Part shown: in pieces, positions 9,025-19,446 of the stretch | Layout: every line of letters starts with the position of its first letter | Numbering within the stretch: position 1 is the first letter of the stretch | NCBI GenBank assembly: GCA_023014485.1 | Contig: JAJOZX010003218.1 | Location: 288,001-352,000, forward strand | Source of the DNA: Bathynomus jamesi | Taxonomy: Eukaryota > Arthropoda > Malacostraca > Isopoda > Cirolanidae | Direction: 5' to 3' | Length of the DNA: 64,000 bases | Program-made: the position numbers and the translations under genes | The notes under the pieces: model-generated | What the model saw: the letters and a program-made list of their open reading frames with translations, nothing else | Database searches by the model: none | Told to the model about the DNA's origin: nothing

Positions 9025-10435
9025 CTATTCTATCGGCAACGACTGTCGCGGTACACCGAACACTATCCAGGCCAGCACCTTCGTGCCTGACGCCTGGCTC
9101 GGGGATGACGCGGGTGTCCTCCCTGGTGAACACTCCCGCAGAGTACTCATTAAGCACATTACTGATGTCCGCAGAACGCCGCTGTGGTCCTTTAATGGGC
9201 CTATCATGCTTCTAATGGGCTTTCTCCTATTAACATAACTGAAGAATTCCTTAGGGTTCCCCTTACAGAGGCTTGCCACCCGTAGTTCTTCGTTACGTTT
9301 CGCTAGACTAACCTTCGGCCTCACTTCCCTACACAGGCGGACATACGCCTCAGTGTTCTCATGGGAACGAGTGGCCTTCGCCCTCCTATACGCGGCTTTC
9401 TTATTTCGGATAGCCAGAACGATGTCACGACTGAACCACTTAGGCTGCGTTGAAGCAGGGGTGACCGATTTTGAGGGTATGGCAGCAGACTGCAGCACCA
9501 TAAACTGGTCCCAGAATGCACTCCACACTCCCTCAACATCGCCGCCGACCTCTAACCCCATCTCACGTACGCTATCCCGGAGGCTAACAAAGTCCGCCCG
9601 TTGTAGATCGAGCTTACTGCCTCTCGAGTTACTACGTTTCACCCGAGGGACGCACACACGGAACCTAATCAGACCGTGATCACTCCCGCCCAACGATTCT
9701 CAACGGTGAGGCCAGTGACGAGGTTGTCTTCGGTCGTGAATACTAAGTCTAGAACGCTTTCGCCTCGTGTAGGCTCATTGACCCACTGAGTGAGGAAGTT
9801 CTCATCAGCAAAGTCAACTAGCCTCCTCCCTTCAGCATCAGCAGTCCTGTTTTCCCACTTTATGCCGCGACAGTTGATCTCCTAAAACTACACACACCCT
9901 ATCCCCTAGCAGGCTACAGAGTTCGGTGTACAGGGCTGTATCCTCCTCGAGGAGGAGATGCGGGGGTCTGTACACCAAGATTAACCTATAGTTCGTCCCT
10001 CCCACGTTCAGATCGACGCCAAGCAGCTCCCGTTCCGATCGGAATTGGCAGTCAAACGGACTCAACGTGTCCCTGACGTATATTAGTATCCCTCCCCCCT
10101 CCCCACGGGTGCGATCTTTGCGAAACATTCTATACCCTGGAATTTCGAACTCCCCAACGTAGTCCCTAGTCCCTACGATCAATATGAATCTAGGACTCGG
10201 TGATAGCAACGATATCCTGGTATTCTGATGCTAAGAGCGCTCGTAGCTCGCAAAACTTATTCCTAATTGACCTAGCATTAAAAAGCATTGCACGGAGGGA
10301 GCCTTCCCTATTCTGACCGCCCCCTAGTACGATCCGTTTCCCGAACTTTCGCAGGGGCCTGAGCCCCCTCCAACGGGAAGGAGGGTCACCCACCTGTACC
10401 TGGACGCACCCTTCAATTGAAGGTACGTCCGCCAC
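9025..10435 (-). pseudogene. CR1-like endonuclease domain (frameshifted)
   Basis: Pieces of an exonuclease-endonuclease-phosphatase (APE-like) domain lie in several frames: LFNARSIRNK and DIVAITES (10435-10190), GGGILIYVRD, LVYRPP and VVLGD (10209-9838), then SDHGLIRFRV (9693) followed by the linker to RT with FFSYVNRRKP. The Asn/Arg, Glu, Asp-x-Asn and SDH motifs of the family are present or nearly so. Shifts near 10200, 9840 and 9150 break it. It would nick the target DNA to prime reverse transcription. Confidence 0.8.
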
Positions 10436-11246
10436 CGGCTCAAAACATCTCTCCCCGGGCTCGACCTCACCATTCTGTATAGGTGCCGGTCGAGCAGCGC
10501 ACCTAGCACACCTTTACCCTTATCATTGAGGTGGACACCATCCCTTTGGTAAAGGTCCCACCTACCCGTAAATGCGTCGAAGGGGTCAATAAACCTCACG
10601 CCCAGCGGGACGCACAAGTCTTTCACCCTCTCGTTGATGCCAATGACCTTACTGAGCGCCTGGTCACTGGCATTCATCCGTGGTAAAATATCCATCAACA
10701 TTCCCCTGTCTGTCTTTAGTTTTAGATCATCCGCAAGAGACATGATCTCGGTGATGATCCCTTCTGTAAAACCTACCCTACCTCCTTTGAGGAACAGGTC
10801 GTTGCCACCAGCCGTGACCGGACAACTCATACCTAGGACAACTCATACCTAGGACAACTCATACCTAGGACAACTCATACTCTCTTCATCAATTACCACC
10901 CCAATGTTGATCTTTTCATCTATACCCACCCTGAAAGTTTAAACGCTGCAAATTAACTAAAATAAGATAAGAAAACAATAACAAAAAATTTATTATTTAT
11001 TGCAAACATATAATAAATAGAGAACCATTATTTACATAGGATAAAATTTTAATGCCCGGTTAGGTCAACTGTACGCCCTTGACGATTGGTTAGGTTTAGT
11101 CATGATATTTTCGTTAGTTTTAACGAAAATATCACGACTAAACCTAACCAATCGTCAAGGGCGTACAGTTGACCTAACTGGGCATTCAGTGAACCCAACC
11201 GAGTATTCAGTTGACCTAACCGGGCATTCAATGAACCTAACTAGGC

Positions 11247-11283
<37 letters not shown>

Positions 11284-12424
11284 CTTGCATGAATTTTAAA
11301 TGTTTAAATTTAATTTTTAATTTTACAAAATAAATGTTTTCATTAATTTTTCATTTTTTTTCTGGTCCTAGGTATGAGTTGTCCTAGGTATGAGTTGTCC
11401 TAGGTATGAGTTGTCCTAGGTATGAGTTGTCCTAGGTATAAGTTGTCCTAGGTATGAGTTGTCCTAGGTATGAGTTGTCCTAGGTATGAGTTGTCCTAGG
11501 TATGAGCTGTCCTGGTATGAACTGTCCTGGTTTGAACTGTCCTAGAACCGCCACCAGCGTGGACAACGATCGCAGTCCTCCGACTAGCGACGCGCAGCTT
11601 CTCTAGCTCCTTCCTTTGTGCGCCGTTCCCCGCCCAGGTAAGCACGTTACCTTCCTCCTGTCCCTGTTTGCAGAAGCAAAGTACTTCTCCTGGCCCCTGA
11701 TCTGCGAGTCCCCAATCAAAACGGTGTCTTCCTCCTTCGAGCACAGGAGACTAAAGCGGTTGGAGGTCCTGACAGGGGCAACCAGGGTCTCAGGCTTTGG
11801 CTTCGCAGCCTTCTTGCTCGAGACCTTTCGATACCCGTCGCCACCCATAGACTCAGCCACACTTACACCACCCGACCCACCCCGACCGGCAGCTACATCC
11901 TTCGGTTTCTTTGGGCCATCAGTAGGCCCCTTCCCACCCTTCCCTATCGGCCCCTTCTTTGCGCCCTCCACCTTGCGCCGCGGTTCCGTGCATTCTACGT
12001 GGGTCGCTGGCGATTCCTGACACTGATTTTGTACTCTGGCCTCCGGTTGCACCTCTACCCTTTCTCTGCGGTCCCGAGCTCTGTCCAGTCCATGGCTGGA
12101 CCACCTTTCCAGGGCAGCTATCCTATCAATGAGCTCCGGGGTGGAGGGCGCAGCCGCGTCAGTGACCGCCGCACCTCCAACAGCCGATCTGGACGACTCG
12201 AGCCGCCGGACCCTCTCCTCTAGCTTCTCGTAAAACTGCATGAGTTCGCAAAAGCGGCACATGCTGGAGTGGTTGATCTTCTCTAAGCAGGCTTCTTTGA
12301 AGTTCGTCACCCACTGGTTTACTCCACACCTCGCACATTCAGCCTTCAGTTTCTGCGGTCCAGTCATTGTAACATTTTTTTTTCGAACTCTGAATACACT
12401 GAATAAGATAAAGCGTTCTAGCAA
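10324..12424 (-). pseudogene. CR1-like ORF1 split by a fold-back insertion
   Basis: N-terminal half 12424-11603: CARCGVNQW and CRFCELMQF give a CxxC...CxxC zinc-binding pair, then a charged coiled-coil stretch, a Gly/Lys-rich linker and VLIGDSQIRGQ (SGNH block I). C-terminal half 10830-10324: GGNDLFLKGG, the helix-rich middle, and RDGVHLNDKGKGVL (SGNH block V, DGVH). The fold-back at 10813-11549 separates VVHAGG from GGND; removing it would rejoin the esterase block, with the 9-bp duplication GCCACCAGC at both sides. A frameshift also lies near 11640-11740. ORF1 proteins of this group bind RNA and are thought to assist retrotransposition. Confidence 0.85.
10813..11549. mobile_element. Fold-back element FB-B1 (16-bp repeat TIRs)
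   Basis: It starts CGTGACCGGACAACTCATAC and ends TGTCCTAGAACC, flanked by the 9-bp duplication GCCACCAGC at 10804-10812 and 11550-11558. The arms are arrays of a 16-bp unit (ACAACTCATACCTAGG; reverse CCTAGGTATGAGTTGT), about 4 units left and about 11 right. The core holds a second palindrome (11051-11186, around TTAACGAAAATATC) and a (TA)n tract (about 11249-11281). No ORF. The same family is present at 22259-23840. Confidence 0.9.
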
Positions 12425-13290
12425 TGAAAACTATCAAAAACGTTCTGACCAGTATATAAAAAAGGAGAGGGAGGGGTGAATTCTTCCCGCGCGTAGACGC
12501 ATCCGCCTATTTGCAAGTGACGTTCATCCCATCCAGAAGACTACACCTCTCGCTGCTGCCGCACCCACCAAGGGTCTCCCCAGGGCCGGACAGTCCCAAA
12601 CGTGTCGCAGCTACCAACTGACAAACACTCGCGACGCAGGCGCCACGGATTTCCCGCCAGTAGCGACAGCGAGATACAGCCCCTTATTAAGTCTTACTAG
12701 TCACTCACAAGCGGCCAGACTCTTAGAATCCAGTGTTCAAGGGATATCCGACCAGACCCAGAGGCTACGCCCGTGAGTTTACGCTGGTCTGGCAGCCAGC
12801 TGGGCAGTAAAGCTCTCTCACCTAAGAGCAGTACAGCCAAGCACCATCAATTGGTCACCAAAGAATGGTCGCAGGGGGATGGTCAGGCCATTACGCGTTA
12901 GGAATGGACTTAACGGGGCACTAGCCACACTCCATTCATCGCGCCCCTACGCCTGGGACCCCTCCATTCCAGACTCTCACGACTTACGAGCGTTAAATGG
13001 TGTTATTTATAGAGGTTCCAAAGCCTCTCTTCCCACGCATGAGGTAGCAGTAAGGTCTTAATAGTAAAAGAAGAGAAAAAGACTTAATACTAAAAGAATT
13101 TTTTTTTTTTCTGCAGTCAGAGGAGAGCATCCTTAACCTAAGCTAAAAGGACAGAGTAGGGATGGGATGGGGTCCTAGTAACCCACGGGACAGGATTGTA
13201 CAACAGACTTCACCCGCCCTCCCGAAAGAGAGAGAGAACCTAAAGGAACTGGCAGCCAATTTCTCTATAATCCCACGACTCGTGACCGGA
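12425..13290 (-). other. CR1-1 5' leader
   Basis: Non-coding DNA upstream of ORF1. The segment at about 13000-13280 is matched in reverse orientation at about 31990-32300, where it again precedes CR1 coding sequence. This supports its being the element's 5' UTR/promoter region rather than an unrelated repeat. Confidence 0.6.
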
Positions 13291-13436
13291 GGGCTGTCAC
13301 ACCCCAAATATAAAGTTTACAACACCCAGAAGAAATGTGCAGAACCCTTATATCCCCTGCGGAGAGAGAGAGAGCGAGAGAATAGTAACAGCTCTCTACG
13401 TGCTCGGGTGGTTTCGATTCGGGAAGTTGAGTTGAA

Positions 13437-16260
13437 CAGGGGCGTACCTAAAGTATTTGGCACCCGGGGCGGATCCTTCCTTTGGCAACCCCCCCATAAA
13501 TAATTTTTAAATTTAAACACAGAGAAAAATATATTATGTTTGCAAGTAGATTTTTAAACTACAGTACTGTCATAAGCAAATTGGAAATAAGAAAAATGCA
13601 AGACATTAAAAATTCAGTGAACAGGTAATGCTGCATTTTATTTTATACAAAAAACACAGGAAATCCAGTCTCAACGCTCAGCCTATTCTTCAGGTAAATA
13701 GAGAGGATTCACAGTCTTGCTTTCGAGCTTAATTTCTGCAAATTGATCAATGACCTCGTCAAAATTCACCTTCTTTGCATATTCATGTTCAATTGAAAGT
13801 AAAGCCAGATTTGTCAATCTTGTCTGACTCATGGTCGAGCGAAAGAAATTTTTTATCAATTTCAATTTGGAAAAACTTCTTTCACATGAAGCAATAGACA
13901 CACAGACAGTCAAAAAGAATCTCAAACACAGTGACAAGCTTGGCAAAGATTCACAAAAATCCATTTCACAATAAACTAAACTGCAATGCTGTCCATTCTT
14001 TGCCTCTTCAACGCTGATTTTGGCAGCTTCCAAATGCCTCGAAGTCGTCCAATTTCCACACTGATATCTTCATCAGAGAATTCATCGAAAATCTAGTCAA
14101 ATTTGGAATATACTTCCGAAGTTCTTCTTCTGTTGCAACAACCAAAGTGTTTGGCTGAATAACAGCGAAGATTGACAGAATTTGATCCATTGCCTTAGAA
14201 CGAATCTCCAATTCTTGATGAAAGCGATCAAGACATTCAAACATAGCCCTTTTTACTTCCTCTGGCAATGTGAGACCAGCATCCTTTTCGGAGCTTTACT
14301 CTCCCTCTTCTCTCCATAGAAATGTCCATTTCCTCACACTTTGTAGTTGCATAATGAATGGCCCTCTCCACAATTTCATTGCGCTGATCTTCAAGAAACA
14401 GTTTTAGAGCTTGGAGCTTCACAATGCACTTTTCAAGGCTGATTCCAACTGTTTGCAAATACTTTTGTGTGAGATTAATTTCTTCCAGGACTTCACACCA
14501 GAAAGAAAGGTAACTCAAAAAAGAGAAATCACATACAGCAGACAGCAAAATCGAGCTGATCCTCTTGTGTCTACATTTTCTCTGGGATCGCACAGTACTT
14601 CAAGGGTTGAGGTCAGCTTTTCAAAATTTGCCGTCACTGGTTTCACAGCGTCATAATGAGCACTCCATCTTGTCTGGGAAAGTCTTTTGACTGTCATGCC
14701 TACATTCTCCATCAGCACTTCCCATCGATGAGTTGAGACTGAAAAGAAGGAATAGACTCTCTCCAAGGTTCCAAAAAAAGTCACACATGAAGAAACGCTT
14801 CCAAATGAGTGCACTCCACAAAGGTTCAGAGAATGATTTGCACAAGGCACAAACAAAGCCTTGGGATTAATCTCTCTGATCTTTGACTGAACACCACCAT
14901 GAATCCCAGCCATAGTTGCAGCGTTGTCATATCCTTGACCACGGCACAGGTTTATGTCCAGTCCATCTCTCTCCAGATGTCTCAGGATATCCCCTGTGAG
15001 CTCAGCAGCAGTCTTTCCGGCAATAGGGAAGAAGCCCAAGAATGATTCCTTTACTTCAACTTTGTCACATTCAATATGGACGTATCTGATCACTTCACAC
15101 ATCTGATCAGTGTGGGACACATCAGGAGTGCTGTCAAAAAGAATCCCAAAATACTTTGCTTTCTTGATATCAGCCACTATTTTCTCTTTGACGTAATTCC
15201 CCAAAAGGCAAATGAACTTATTCTGAATCTTTGGAGATAAATACGAAGCCACTCTCCTCCCAGATGGAATAGAATGCTTAATCCTTACAAAATGTTCTTT
15301 CAAAACTGGATCATAATTTGACAGCAACTCTACCAATTCCATGAAGTTTCCTTTGTTTGCTGATGACATATTCTCTTTGTAACCACGAAAAGGAAGATTC
15401 TGGTGAGCCAGAAACAAGGTTACGTCCAAGAGGCGATGTAAAATATCCCTCCATTTCTTTCTCTCCTTGTCCATTGTTGCTTGATGAACTTGATCAATGG
15501 TTTTTTTGAAGCTTCAACCTTGCTCCCAAGGTCTTCAATTTCTCTAGGTATGAGAGATGCTGCTCAGAAGCCTCATGGTCAGACAACTTTGGGTTTAGCT
15601 TCCACCATGCTTGAAACCCAGTGACAAAGCTGGATGTTCCAATTCCTTTGTCATCAAGAGCAAACAGTCTGCAGCAAAAACAAAACTTTCTTTTGATGGA
15701 GAGTAAACCATCCATGTTCTCAAAACTTTCTCGCCATTTGGCAGAGCCTTATAGAACCATGCAGTGGTCAGCTGTCGACTCTTCCCTTTGGATTTCTCTT
15801 CTTGTCTTTGAACTGCACTGAAAGGTCCATCCCTATTTTGGAAGGGTTCACTTCCCCTCTTAATAAGATCAACTCTCAAGTCATTTGGAACCGGGATTGG
15901 CCAAGCAGCGACATCAGAATAAATTGAAAATCTATCCGTCTCCTCTTCTTCATCAGAGTCTACCTCCTGTTGGTGTGGACTTCTGCTGGCGTCTCCTTCC
16001 TCTTCATCAGTTTCACTGCTTTTAGAAGATGAATTGCCATCCTCCAATCTTTGCTCTCTCTCATTTGAATACTCTCGTGAAGATGCTTCTTGTATTTGCC
16101 CTTCAGATTCACCAGGCTGCATATCTTCAGGACTTTCTCCTATTGCACTTGATGTTGAAGGCGTCACACCTCAAAATTGATCCGGACATTACCTGAGTGA
16201 CCTCTTCTCTTGCCTTCTTCATTTTACTTTGTTGGAATCCACTGGGTCGATTTCGCTTCA
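13437..16260 (-). mobile_element. hAT transposon (ZMYM/DUF4371 type), copy hAT-1
   Basis: The left end CAGGGGCGTACCTAAAG (13437) resembles CAGTGGCGTAACTAG at hAT-2 (42299), a typical end for this hAT group. The transposase lies on the minus strand. No matching right TIR was found up to 17100, so the 5' end of the element is unlocated or lost. Confidence 0.7.
13683..16167 (-). pseudogene. hAT transposase, ZMYM1-like, frameshifted
   Basis: Reading minus: acidic Ser/Glu-rich N-terminus (16167), WFYKALPNGEKVLRTWMVYS and a CCRLFA zinc-finger-like part (TTF type), HEASEQHLSYL, then the DUF4371 region (15474-14515) with FGILFDSTPDVSHTDQM, GQGYDNAATMAG, VPCANHSLNLCGVH and TRWSAHYDA, and last the hATC dimerisation part SIASCERSFSKLKLIKNFFR, MSQTRLTNLALLSIE (13683-14033). 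Frameshifts or gaps occur near 15600, 15480, 14520, 14260 and 14020. The parts together approach full length, so this was a complete transposase gene that decayed. Confidence 0.85.
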
Positions 16261-16269
16261 TAGTGGATG

Positions 16270-17100
16270 TTTTCTGCAAAATTTTAAAATCAAAAGGTAT
16301 AAATCATGAACATGCATAACAAGCATGAACTATTATGACTTGAAATACATTAACTGAACAAATTGTCTGTGATTATTATTTTTATTTTTGGGGGGGGTTA
16401 AGTGCAAACGACTCCTAAAAAAGCAGAAAACTATGAGCATTACTCACAAATAACTACTAGACCACTGACAAAATGAAAATTAACAGTATATCCAGTAAAT
16501 AAAGAAGTAAAAAAATTTATTACAACAGAAAAGCTTCAAACAAGTGGTTCTCAAACTTTTTCCAACAGATACCCATTGAGTTATCAGATTATCAACCCAG
16601 ACAAGCAGAGACAATTAATTATCATTATTATTATCATTATTAATTATCATTAATTATCATTTATAAACATTTAAACATCACTATGATACCAAATTGTCAA
16701 AAATTACTGGACACTGGTATAAGTACCATGATATTGTTATAAACACCAGCACTTTATGCTTTATCATAATTATTTAATGAAACGTACCTCATATATGTGG
16801 AGTCACAGTGTCAAGTGAACAAGACTTGGAATGTCAGTTGCAGCCAGCTGGCTTGGTCAACAAACTGATGACTAAAACGTCAATAAACGTTCGCCTTTCG
16901 ATGTAATTTTTATCAAATATTTAATTTTTCGTTTGTAAATTTTGTATTGACAATAAAAATAAAAATTTATTTTATACTGGAAATTAACATTAAGCTGTTG
17001 TCATAGTTTGAACATTTTTAAATTTTTTTTCTTACTTTGGCGAATTTTTCATTTGGTTTGAAAACTTGTACTGGTATTTCAACTCTCTCGATGGCACCTG
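16270..17100. other. No gene recognised
   Basis: AT-rich DNA with a TAT/ATT-rich stretch (16610-16670) and a run of G near 16391. No coding frame or element end is visible. Confidence 0.5.
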
Positions 17101-17114
17101 GAGTTGAAGTTTAC

Positions 17115-17440
17115 TTTTTGTATGGAAGAAGGAGGGGCCAAGGGTGAGCGGCCGAAAAAATGCCTCCCACCCCCCAGTCTATATAAGAAGGAGAGAACTG
17201 AAATCCTGAGGCCAACGCTGCATTTTCTTGTTTTTTAATTTTGAAAAGATTGTGTAGTGTGTAAGATACACATATGTGTAGTGAAGAATAGGGGGATAAA
17301 TGTGTGTGTGTGTGTGTGTGTGTTTTTTTGAGAGCATGATGGACTGCTCACAGGGTAGATGAGACACTGAAAAAGATCAGCTAAGGAGGACAGTGATAGG
17401 AGAAACGGGAGTTTCAGCACTCCCTGTCTCTTACCTAACG
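17115..17440. repeat. Dispersed repeat R, diverged copy, with (TG)n
   Basis: GAAGGAGGGGCCAAGG, AAAAAATGCCTCCCACC and AGAAGGAGAGAACTGAAATC match the copy at 18163-18390 in order and orientation. A (TG)n tract at 17300-17323 interrupts it. No coding function seen. Confidence 0.5.
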
Positions 17441-17833
17441 TCACTCCCGGAGTACTTCCCTGGTCGATTGGTGCCTACAATCTCCCTTCCCCTTGCTTGG
17501 GTTCGCCCTCCGCCTGCTCCTTACTTCGATTAAAAAGCGGAGAGGTAAAAGGGAAAGTCGAGCTATAGACCCCGCATACTGTGGGGCTTCAGCTCCGCTG
17601 CGCCATCTGTTGGCGCTCAGACGGAGTCGTACTTACAAGAAATGTGGTCGGTACTCGTTGGTCTTTTTAAATCCCTTTACGATATTACGCAATAACGTAT
17701 TGTATTGTATTCGTTTCAATATAGTATCTTACCCTTATCAGTACCTAAGTACATTTCTAATGTAAGAGGAATTTTGGCGTGAAGTGTTACTTAATTGTCA
17801 TGGTGACTACAACCTTTTGATTTTCTTCTTCAG

Positions 17834-17925
17834 TTGCTTTTCTGGTTCCCTACTTCATCATTTTCTGCCTCGGACACAGTGGGGTCCAATCGAGGCTATG
17901 AAAAGAATTTGCCCCTTAATACAAG
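17834..17925 (+). CDS. SLC6-like transporter exon, TM2 to start of TM3 (damaged)
   Basis: A candidate 92-nt exon between a pyrimidine-rich acceptor (TTTTCTTCTTCAG) and a strong donor (G|GTAAGT). One frame starts with AFLVPYFIIFCLG, the sodium:neurotransmitter symporter TM2 pattern (usually GGGAFLIPYF). A different frame ends with QWGPIEAMKRICPLIQ, the usual G-x-GP...CPL segment before TM3, and runs in correct phase into GVGIG of the exon at 18905. Between them the family normally has ~11 more residues (the GIPLFFLE part). They are absent and the frame shifts, apparently by 2 extra nt. Either the gene is dead or the sequence has a local error. Confidence 0.6.
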
Positions 17926-18007
17926 GTAAGTAGGGGGGGCTTGACGGTAGGAGATAAATAGTTGGACAGATTAATAAATAAATAGAGAGACCTAGGCATA
18001 CCTTTCT

Positions 18008-18060
18008 TTTCAACTGTTTCGCGCGATGATTCCTCATTTCACGGAGGTCAGGCTAAAACT
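18008..18060 (-). repeat. LINE-B 3' tip fragment
   Basis: TTTCGCGCGATGATTCCTCA and CACGGAGGTCAGGCT match the extreme 3' end of LINE-B at about 29655-29700 and 2300-2345. A short 5'-truncated insertion. Confidence 0.5.
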
Positions 18061-18162
18061 TACGGACACACGCGGTACTTCACTTAATCCTATTTATTAG
18101 AGCAAAAACATAGACAAATAAATACGTGGAAAGTATTTAACTCTGTCAAATTGTTTTTTTTA

Positions 18163-18390
18163 TTTTTTGTGCAGGAAGGAAAGGCCAAGGAAGGCGGCCA
18201 GCAAAAAATGCTTCCCACCCACGTCCAACAATAGGAGAAGGAGAGAGCCGAAATCAAGGTTCAAGGTTTTCGAGATGTCTGAACACTCCGCGTTTGAAAG
18301 ATTGGAGGTCATAGGCACAGGGGGAAAGATGGACTGTTCCAGAGTTGATCGGTTAAATAGATGAAAGATTGAGAACACCGATTAACTCTT
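18163..18390. repeat. Dispersed repeat R copy
   Basis: Shares GTTCAAGGTTTTCGAGATG, GCGTTTGAAAGATT and AAATAGATGA-type blocks with 19276-19446, same order and strand. It may be a LINE or SINE fragment; source not recognised. Confidence 0.65.
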
Positions 18391-18400
18391 GCGTCGAAGA

Positions 18401-18448
18401 GTCACGTGCGTGCAACCAACTCTCTTGAGTTGGATGCACGCACGTGAC
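18401..18448. repeat. 22-bp stem hairpin with E-box core
   Basis: GTCACGTGCGTGCA at 18401 and TGCACGCACGTGAC ending at 18448 form a 22-bp stem with a single mismatch and a 4-nt loop TCTT. Each arm carries CACGTG. It may be a tiny palindromic insertion; no function can be assigned. Confidence 0.7.
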
Positions 18449-18904
18449 CTTTTTCCAAAAGTTTTATCATACCAGTTACGTTTTTCCATAATTGGTATGA
18501 AGGAAATTTTGATATTAATTTGTATTTTATCTAAAGTGACTTTTACCTAAAGTGATTTTTTTAAGTTAAAATCGGGACATATCCTGAACCCCCCAGTAGG
18601 GGGAGGGGGTGTCCCCCCTGCCGCGGTTGAGAAAATTTTGAAATTGCAATACTCAAAAAACACGTTTTGGTGACATCGTAAGTAGATATTTCAATGTTAA
18701 TTTCAGCAACTGTCCCGCCGAAAATCGGGACTCTGTTCACCTTAATTTTACCTAATTTTTTTCTTGTTATCGCTCAAATTTCTTATCTAATTAGTTTGCA
18801 ATGAATACCCAACTGTTGAAGCTCTCATATCGCGAAATACAGAAATCGTGACCAATTTATTGAAACTTAAATGTGTTAATGTGTATTTCACTTTTTATAC
18901 GAAG

Positions 18905-19103
18905 GTGTTGGAATTGGTCTGTTGGTGATCTCTCTGTTCTCCAGTGTTTACTACAGTTTAATGTTTAGCGAAAGCATTCTGTCCCTCGGCATAGTCTTGG
19001 GAGAACCCTTCCTGTTTTGTAATACTTCAGAGGTCCTGTTCTGTACTAACGAAGAGATGGTTTCCTTATCAAGAGAAAATCTCACTGATAACGTACAAAT
19101 CGG
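18905..19103 (+). CDS. SLC6-like transporter exon, TM3 and extracellular loop 2
   Basis: 199 nt between acceptor ...ATACGAAG and donor CGG|GTAAGT; starts with 2 nt and ends with 2 nt of split codons. The frame gives GVGIGLLVISLFSSVYYSLM, which fits TM3 of sodium:neurotransmitter symporters (G-x-G...YY motif), followed by a loop with two Cys (FLFCNTSE, VLFCTN) at the place of the conserved EL2 disulfide, and an N-glycosylation-type NLT. It joins in phase to the exon at 17834-17925. The residues after YY (SLMFSESILSL) are further from the family than usual, and the usual Trp residues are missing. Subfamily unknown. As the gene is partial, a pseudogene is possible. Confidence 0.6.
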
Positions 19104-19275
19104 GTAAGTTTTGTGACAATAGCGCGAGTTTACGCTAGAATATTATTACGTTCTGACATACAATCGGACATGGTATAGAGACAGTGGATTGCGTAAATCA
19201 CTGGTTCCCAACCTTTTCACTTTCGTTATCCAGACGTTCTGTGCCCTAGATTATCCCAGAACCAAACTTTACAAT

Positions 19276-19446
19276 TTTTTTATGCAGGAAGCAGGGAGCC
19301 AAACACCCCTCCCATAGAGGAAGAAGAGAACCAAACTCAAGGTTCAAAGTTTTCGAGATGCCTGGACCCTGCGTTTGAAAGATTAAAGGTCAAAGACAGA
19401 GGAAAAGATGGATTGAGGAAGGTTGACGGGTTGAATAGATGAGAGA
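19276..19446. repeat. Dispersed repeat R copy
   Basis: Same blocks as 18163-18390 (GTTCAAAGTTTTCGAGATG, GCGTTTGAAAGATT, GAATAGATGA). It directly abuts the LINE-C reading frame at 19447. Confidence 0.6.

Larger units (their letters stand above)
7460..13290 (-). mobile_element. CR1-like LINE, copy CR1-1 (near full length)
   Basis: Reading minus: 5' leader (about 13290-12425), ORF1 with zinc-finger and SGNH-esterase-like region (12424-10324), endonuclease (10435-9025), reverse transcriptase (8974-7661), 3' end with two TTACAAGGAG units (7463-7482 on +). The ORF1-EN-RT order, ORF1 esterase and short tandem 3' tail fit the CR1 group. The 5' leader and 3' end are shared with the internally deleted copy at 31905-33135. 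ORF1 is split by the fold-back at 10813-11549. Confidence 0.85.

Noticed and set aside
17493..17765. 90-codon plus frame before the SLC6 exon
   Set aside because: It does not show TM1 of SLC6 (no NVWRFPY-like motif) and has no other likeness.
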